A DNA stretch of 19,524 nucleotides from the NCBI GenBank assembly GCA_017632495.1, contig JAGBRG010000210.1, positions 1 to 19,524 of the forward strand, in the 5' to 3' direction. The position numbers and the translations under genes were made by a program. Under the pieces are notes generated by a model. That model was not told the origin of the DNA. It saw only the letters and a list, made by a program, of their open reading frames with translations, and searched no databases. The stretch's first letter is position 1; each line of letters starts with the position of its first letter. Source of the DNA: Spirochaetales bacterium. Its GTDB lineage: Bacteria > Spirochaetota > Spirochaetia > Sphaerochaetales > Sphaerochaetaceae. Below, one piece after another: positions 15,137-19,524 of this stretch.

Positions 15137-16309
15137 ATGGATTACGCAAAGGAATCACTTAAAAAGCATGCAGAATGGAAGGGTAAGATCGAGGTCATCT
15201 CAACCGTTCCTGTAAAGAGTTCCCAGGATCTCTCCCTGGCTTATACTCCCGGTGTCGCACAGCCCTGTCTTGAGATCCAGAAGGATATCAACAAGAGCTA
15301 TGAGCTTACAAGACGCTGGAATCTGTGCGCTGTCATCACAGACGGAAGTGCGGTTTTAGGTCTTGGTGATATCGGTCCTGAGGCAGGAATGCCTGTCATG
15401 GAAGGAAAGTGCGTTCTTTTCAAGTCCTTCGGAAATGTCGATGCATTCCCTCTTTGTGTCAGAACCAAGGATGTGGACGAGTTTGTGAACACAGTCTACA
15501 ACATCTCAGGTTCCTTCGGAGGAATAAACCTCGAGGATATCTCAGCGCCCAGATGCTTTGAGATTGAGCAGAAGCTCAAGGAAAAGTGTGACATTCCAAT
15601 CTTCCACGATGACCAGCACGGAACCGCAGTGATTACCCTTGCAGGACTTTCAAACGCCCTGAAGGTTGTTGGAAAGAAGAAAGAGGATGTGAAGATTGTC
15701 ACTTCCGGTGCAGGTGCCGCTGCAATTGCAATTGTAAAGCTTCTTCTGTCCGCAGGATTTAAGGATATCACAATGTGCGACAGAAAGGGCGCCATCTACA
15801 AGGGCAGAGACGGTCTCAACTGGATCAAGGAAGAGATGGCAGAGAAGACAAACCTCGGTCATAAGAAGGGAAGTCTTGCAGACATGCTGGTAGGTGCCGA
15901 TGTGTTTATCGGAGTCTCAGCTCCGGGACAGGTTACAACAGAGATGGTAAAGACCATGAACAAGGATGCCATCATCTTCGCATGTGCCAACCCCACACCG
16001 GAAATCTTCCCGGATGATGCCAAGGCAGGCGGAGCAAAGGTTATATCAACCGGCAGAAGCGACTATCCGAACCAGATCAACAACGTTCTGGCCTTCCCTG
16101 GAATCTTCAGAGGAACATTCGATGTCAGAGCTTCTGAGATCAATGAAGAGATGAAGGTTGCAGCCGCTGAGGCTCTTGCCGCCCTTGTAAGCGACAAGGA
16201 GCTTAGTGCAGACTACATCATCCCAAAGGCATTTGATCCGCGCGTAGCACCTGCTGTTGCAAAGGCTGTTGCCGAGGCTGCAAGAAAGACAGGCGTCGCC
16301 AGAATCTGA
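15137..16309 (+). CDS. Malic enzyme (malate dehydrogenase, oxaloacetate-decarboxylating)
   Basis: The 390-residue enzyme oxidatively decarboxylates malate to pyruvate and CO2 with NAD(P)+ and a divalent metal. Short prokaryotic malic enzymes have this length. Visible are SLAYTPGVAQPC (33-44, Y36 catalytic), DGSAVLGLGDIGPEAGMPVMEGK (69-91 in two adjoining blocks, K91 catalytic), FHDDQHGTA (156-164, metal and substrate site), the nucleotide-binding GAGAAA (191-196), ACANPTPE and the C-terminal IIPKAFDPRVAP. Cofactor choice (NAD or NADP) cannot be decided. The frame is open from ATG 15125, which overlaps the Nudix stop in ATGA, but ATG 15137 has GAGG 6 bases upstream and starts with MDYAKESLKKHAEWKGKIEV, as is usual for the family. 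It is the last gene before a strong terminator, probably co-transcribed with the Nudix gene. Confidence 0.95.
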   Translation: MDYAKESLKKHAEWKGKIEVISTVPVKSSQDLSLAYTPGVAQPCLEIQKDINKSYELTRRWNLCAVITDGSAVLGLGDIGPEAGMPVMEGKCVLFKSFGNVDAFPLCVRTKDVDEFVNTVYNISGSFGGINLEDISAPRCFEIEQKLKEKCDIPIFHDDQHGTAVITLAGLSNALKVVGKKKEDVKIVTSGAGAAAIAIVKLLLSAGFKDITMCDRKGAIYKGRDGLNWIKEEMAEKTNLGHKKGSLADMLVGADVFIGVSAPGQVTTEMVKTMNKDAIIFACANPTPEIFPDDAKAGGAKVISTGRSDYPNQINNVLAFPGIFRGTFDVRASEINEEMKVAAAEALAALVSDKELSADYIIPKAFDPRVAPAVAKAVAEAARKTGVARI

Positions 16310-16331
16310 TTTTATTGTCAGTCTATCTCGC

Positions 16332-16380
16332 AAAAAAAAGCTAACCGGGCTGACAAAATCAGCCCGGTTTTAATTTTTTT
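16332..16380. terminator. Strong bidirectional rho-independent terminator (malic enzyme / aminotransferase)
   Basis: AACCGGGCTGA (16343-16353), loop CAAAA, TCAGCCCGGTT (16359-16369): an 11-bp perfect stem. T-rich tract to the right (16368-16380) and eight A to the left (16332-16339) allow use from both strands. It lies about 33 bases after the malic enzyme stop and 30 bases after the aminotransferase stop. Confidence 0.95.
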
Positions 16381-16398
16381 TATAACTGGGCTGATTAC

Positions 16399-17568
16399 TC
16401 AGCACATCTTCTTCTTGATATCGGCGAGGCGGTTCAGAGCTTCGTACAAGGTCTCATCCTTCTTGGCAAAATGAAGCCTTACGATGTCATTGACATTCTC
16501 TCTGAAGAAACTGGATCCCGGAACTGCGGCAACTCCGACCTTTTCCGTCATCTTGACGCAGAAGTCAACATCGCTCTGGCCCTTCTTGAGGTACGGGCCG
16601 ATGTTTGCAAGCACAAAGTATGCTCCCTGCGGATCTGTGTAGGGGATTCCGATGCTTGTAAGACCGTCTGTGAAAATCTTCTTCATATGGGCGTAGTGGT
16701 CACCGAACTCCTTGTAGTAGCTGTCAGGGAACTCAAGGCCCACAATAGCAGCTTCCATCAGGGGGGAGGCGGCTCCTACAGCGTTGAAGTCATGATACTG
16801 CTTGATTCTTTCCATGATGTTCTGGGGAGCTATGGCATAGCCGAGTCTCCATCCTGTTACCGAATAGGTCTTGGAAAGGCTTGAGCAGCTTACTGTGCGC
16901 TCCCACATTCCGGGGATGCTGTTCATGTAGATGTGCTTGTTGTCTCCGTAGACGATGTGCTCGTAGACCTCGTCCATGATGGCATAGACATCGTACTTGA
17001 TGCAAAGACCTGCAATGAAGGAAAGCTCCTCTCTGGTGAAGACTTTTCCGCTGGGGTTTGAGGGATTGCAGATCAGGATGGCCTTTACGTTGGGCTGCTT
17101 GAAGGCATCCTCAAGAACCTGAGGGTCAAAGTTGAATACAGGCGGAACAAGCGGGACAAAGATCGGCTCGCAGTCGGCCATGATGGTCTGTGCGTGGTAG
17201 TTCTCAAAATACGGTGAGAACATGATGATTTTGTCACCGGGGTTTGTCAGGGCAAAGAGTGTGTCCACCATGGCCTCTGTGGAACCGATTGTGACAACCA
17301 TGTCGGTTTCAGGATCCAGGGTGCGGCCCATGAAGCGTCCTGCCTTCTTTGCAAGGGCACGGCGGAAGTTCGGGGCTCCCATTGTGATGGAGTACTGGTG
17401 AGGACCTTCCTTGGCCACCTCTGCCAGGCGGTCTGTCATTGCCTTGGGAGGATCGAAATCAGGAAAACCCTGAGCCAGATTTATGGCATTGTTTGCAATG
17501 GCGATACGGGTCATTCTTCTGATGACCGAATCAGTGAAGTACTGATTTCTTCTGCTCATTTCTTTCAT
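16399..17568 (-). CDS. Class I/II pyridoxal-phosphate aminotransferase
   Basis: The 389-residue fold-type I aminotransferase shows LAQGFPDFDPP (31-41), QYSITMGAPNFRRAL (58-72), the CNPSNPSGK block (N168), AIMDEVYEHI (D199, Y202), the Schiff-base lysine in SSLSKTYSVTGWRLGY (K233, R241), and a carboxylate-binding arginine near the end in IVRLHFAKK. It resembles the glutamine transaminase K / kynurenine and aromatic aminotransferase group more than AspC. Substrate is not certain. It lies just after iorB in the same direction, and IorAB oxidises arylpyruvates, so aromatic amino acid transamination is the natural guess. The frame extends upstream to 17628, but ATG 17568 has GGAGG 7 bases before it. 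It may be co-transcribed with iorAB and also has a predicted promoter of its own. It ends at a shared terminator. Confidence 0.9.
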   Translation of the reverse strand: MKEMSRRNQYFTDSVIRRMTRIAIANNAINLAQGFPDFDPPKAMTDRLAEVAKEGPHQYSITMGAPNFRRALAKKAGRFMGRTLDPETDMVVTIGSTEAMVDTLFALTNPGDKIIMFSPYFENYHAQTIMADCEPIFVPLVPPVFNFDPQVLEDAFKQPNVKAILICNPSNPSGKVFTREELSFIAGLCIKYDVYAIMDEVYEHIVYGDNKHIYMNSIPGMWERTVSCSSLSKTYSVTGWRLGYAIAPQNIMERIKQYHDFNAVGAASPLMEAAIVGLEFPDSYYKEFGDHYAHMKKIFTDGLTSIGIPYTDPQGAYFVLANIGPYLKKGQSDVDFCVKMTEKVGVAAVPGSSFFRENVNDIVRLHFAKKDETLYEALNRLADIKKKMC

Positions 17569-17599
17569 ATGAAAACCTCCGTAATCCCTTCCCCTGAGT

Positions 17600-17628
17600 A
17601 TAATATCGTTATTATGAATCTCTTCCAA
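17600..17628 (-). promoter_or_regulatory. Predicted promoter at the end of iorB, for the aminotransferase gene
   Basis: On the minus strand TTGGAA (17628-17623), 17 bp, TATTAT (17605-17600), overlapping the iorB stop. Transcription would start near 17593, about 25 bases before the ATG at 17568. It could allow separate expression from iorAB. Confidence 0.4.
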
Positions 17629-18181
17629 GTAGGAAGGCCTTCTTGTTCATCTCCAGGAACTTTGAAGGGACGCTTGTCTCAATGGCTGTAAGCCACTGCT
17701 CCTGTGTAAAGTCAAAGTGCTTTGAAAGCTTTCCCAGAAGGGCAAGGTTCACAGCTTTTGTAGAGCCTGCCTTCTTTGCAAGAGAAAGGGCGTCGAAGCA
17801 CTCGAGCTTTATATCAAGCTTGGAAAGCTTTTCCTCAAGATTCTCAGGATAGCTGGCCGCACCTGTTATGACAGGCATGGGGTTGATCTGCTGGGTGTTG
17901 GTGATAAGAAGTCCGCCTTTTTTCAAATAATCCACATAGCGTGCGGCTTCCAGAATCTCAAAAGAGATGATTATGTCAGCCTGACCCTTGTCAATGACAG
18001 GGGAGAAGACCTTCTCACCGTATCTTACGTATGTGACGACGCTTCCGCCTCTCTGGCTCATGCCGTGGACCTCGCTGACCTTCACATCAAGGCCTTTTTC
18101 AAGAAAGAGCTTTCCCAAAAGCTTGCTGGCAAGAAGGGTTCCCTGTCCGCCGACTCCTACAATCATGATGTTTCCGGTCAT
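17612..18181 (-). CDS. iorB: Indolepyruvate ferredoxin oxidoreductase, beta subunit
   Basis: The 189-residue protein is the small (gamma-domain) subunit of a 2-oxoacid:ferredoxin oxidoreductase. It shows IMIVGVGGQGTLLASKLLG (GVGGQG at 9-14), VSEVHGMSQRGGSVVTYVRYG, and ADIIISFEILEAARYVDYL, all typical of IorB. With IorA it converts aryl-2-oxoacids such as indolepyruvate and CoA to aryl-acyl-CoA and CO2 while reducing ferredoxin; the enzyme works under anoxic conditions. The frame is open to 18259, but ATG 18181 is preferred: AAGGAGG, which lies inside the end of iorA, is 6 bases upstream, and the length then fits the family. One base separates it from the iorA stop. Confidence 0.93.
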   Translation of the reverse strand: MTGNIMIVGVGGQGTLLASKLLGKLFLEKGLDVKVSEVHGMSQRGGSVVTYVRYGEKVFSPVIDKGQADIIISFEILEAARYVDYLKKGGLLITNTQQINPMPVITGAASYPENLEEKLSKLDIKLECFDALSLAKKAGSTKAVNLALLGKLSKHFDFTQEQWLTAIETSVPSKFLEMNKKAFLLGRDS

Positions 18182-18182
18182 T

Positions 18183-19524
18183 TCAGGCCTCCTTTGAGAT
18201 GGCATTCTGTCTGCACAGCTGGCTGCAGACTCCGCATCCGACGCACTGGGTGGCATCAATTACGGCCTTCTTGTCTACGATGCTGATTGCAGGACATCCG
18301 ATGTTCATGCATGCCTTGCATCCTATGCACTTTGAGCTGTCCACGCTGATGGGTCCCGGATGCTTTACAGTCTTTAAAAGAGCGCAGGGGCGTCTTGAGA
18401 TTATGACAGACGGCTCCTTTCTTCCCACTTCCTCTTTGATTGCCTTGTCACACTCTTCGAGGTTGTAGGGGTCTACTACGCGTACGTGCTTGATTCCGAT
18501 AGATCGGCACAGGGCCTCAAGATCGATTTTTGTACACGGATCGCCTTTGAGGTTGAATCCTGTGGTGGGGTTCTGCTGGTGGCCTGTCATTCCTGTTGTG
18601 GAATTATCCAGGATGATCACAGTGGATGCGCTTTCATTGTAGGCTATGTTCACAAGGCCTGTGATTCCGCTGTGCATGAAGGTCGAATCACCTATGACAG
18701 CAACAGTCTTAAGACCTGCAGCTCCTGCTTTGTTGAAGCCGTGAAGGCCTGAAACGGAAGCTCCCATACAGATTGTTGTATCGGTTGCCATAAGCGGGGC
18801 AGTTGCTCCCAGAGTGTAGCATCCGATATCTCCCAGAACGGTGAGCTTGTTCTTCTTGAGAATGTAGTAAAGACCTCTGTGAGGACAGCCTGCACACATC
18901 ACAGGCGGGCGCATGGGAATCTGATCCTCAAGCTTTTCTCCTGTCTGATAGGGGAATCCCAGCTTCTGGGCAACCTTGTTCGGCATAAGCTCATCGATGT
19001 TCCCAAATAGCTCTTTACCCTTGACTTTCACGCCAATTGAGTTACAATGGGCCTCTATTATGCCGTCAAGCTCCTCAACAACAATTACCTCTGAAACCTG
19101 AGATGCAAAGTCCTGAATAAGCTTAACCGGAAGGGGATTCACCATACCGAGCTTCAAAACAGGGTATCTTGAACCGCAGACTTCCTTCACATAGTCATAG
19201 CTTGTGGATGATGTGATGATGCCTTTGGAAGAATCGCTTCCTTTCTCGACTCTGTTGACCGGAGCCTTTTCCGCCCAGGCTGTAAGGTCGGCTGTACGCT
19301 GCTCTACAACAGGGTGTCTCTTTTTTGCCATACCAGGCATCATTATGTACTTTGCGATGTTCTTCTCATAAGGTCTGTCTTCAACCTGAGTTCTGTCGGA
19401 TGTCTCAACAATGCTCTGACAGTGAGCTATGCGTGTGCACATCTTAACAATGACAGGGGTGTCGAACTTCTCTGATATCTCATAGGCGAGCTTTGTGAAC
19501 GAAAGGGCCTCGGATGAGTCGGAC
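18183..19524 (-). CDS. iorA: Indolepyruvate ferredoxin oxidoreductase, alpha subunit (partial, N-terminus off the window)
   Basis: At least 446 C-terminal residues are present. The frame enters from the window edge with SDSSEALSFTKLAYEISEKF, so the Met at 19442 is internal and the true start lies outside. Full-length IorA is about 600 residues, so some 140-160 are missing. The TPP-binding half is seen: CAGCPHRGLYYIL, GDIGCYTLGATAPL, GASVSGLHGFNKAG and GDSTFMHSGITGLVNIAYN followed by IILDN. The C-terminus holds two [4Fe-4S] ferredoxin motifs, CIGCKACMNIGC and CVGCGVCSQLC, with an isoleucine-valine-rich link. It is the catalytic subunit that takes up the arylpyruvate and passes electrons to ferredoxin. 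It is first of the visible iorA-iorB-aminotransferase group. Confidence 0.95.
   Translation of the reverse strand, partial: SDSSEALSFTKLAYEISEKFDTPVIVKMCTRIAHCQSIVETSDRTQVEDRPYEKNIAKYIMMPGMAKKRHPVVEQRTADLTAWAEKAPVNRVEKGSDSSKGIITSSTSYDYVKEVCGSRYPVLKLGMVNPLPVKLIQDFASQVSEVIVVEELDGIIEAHCNSIGVKVKGKELFGNIDELMPNKVAQKLGFPYQTGEKLEDQIPMRPPVMCAGCPHRGLYYILKKNKLTVLGDIGCYTLGATAPLMATDTTICMGASVSGLHGFNKAGAAGLKTVAVIGDSTFMHSGITGLVNIAYNESASTVIILDNSTTGMTGHQQNPTTGFNLKGDPCTKIDLEALCRSIGIKHVRVVDPYNLEECDKAIKEEVGRKEPSVIISRRPCALLKTVKHPGPISVDSSKCIGCKACMNIGCPAISIVDKKAVIDATQCVGCGVCSQLCRQNAISKEA

Noticed and set aside
18182..18259. N-terminal extension of IorB to an ATG at 18259
   Set aside because: It would translate the ferredoxin region of iorA in another frame; the start at 18181 has AAGGAGG and gives normal length.
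1..19524. CRISPR arrays, tRNA or rRNA genes, transposases, integrases, phage genes
   Set aside because: None seen on reading both strands; repeats found are short promoter-associated ones.

Overview
The window carries housekeeping metabolism and DNA-repair genes of a bacterium, packed tightly on both strands, with few gaps and frequent 1-4 bp overlaps. The ferredoxin-dependent indolepyruvate oxidoreductase points to an anaerobe. Base composition looks moderate (near 45-50% GC). The short AddB/AddA pair and the dihydroorotate-dehydrogenase-like protein would fit an anaerobic spirochaete, but the sequence alone does not settle the phylum; this is an inference.

Left part (1-5812): a MocR-type regulator, cut by the window edge, is divergent from a pyridoxal/pyridoxamine kinase gene, so regulator and target probably share vitamin B6. 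The kinase gene ends on the same TTAA as the convergent proline operon proC-proA-proB (transcribed right to left, start and stop codons overlapping). Divergent from proC is a gene for a DHOD-like flavoprotein that lacks the usual active-site cysteine; it ends at a bidirectional terminator shared with gdhA.

Middle part (5829-13164): NADP-type glutamate dehydrogenase (gdhA, minus strand), then a 308-bp AT-rich divergent control region with several dyads, then an AddB/AddA recombination helicase-nuclease pair. Together gdhA and proCAB cover ammonium to glutamate to proline.

Right part (13165-19524): a Schlafen-AlbA_2 / GHKL-ATPase / winged-helix protein with its own strong promoter embedded in 11-bp direct repeats, a Nudix ADP-ribose pyrophosphatase and a malic enzyme, ending at a strong bidirectional terminator. 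From the other side come iorA (cut by the window edge), iorB and a class I/II aminotransferase gene, a set suited to transamination and oxidative decarboxylation of aromatic amino acids to acyl-CoA with reduction of ferredoxin.

No tRNA, rRNA, CRISPR array, insertion sequence or prophage was seen. The most unusual items are the AlbA_2/ATPase/wHTH gene next to addBA with its repeat-flanked promoter, the apparently leaderless MocR gene, the DHOD-like protein without a catalytic cysteine, and the GTTCG-N7-CGAAC dyad in front of addB.
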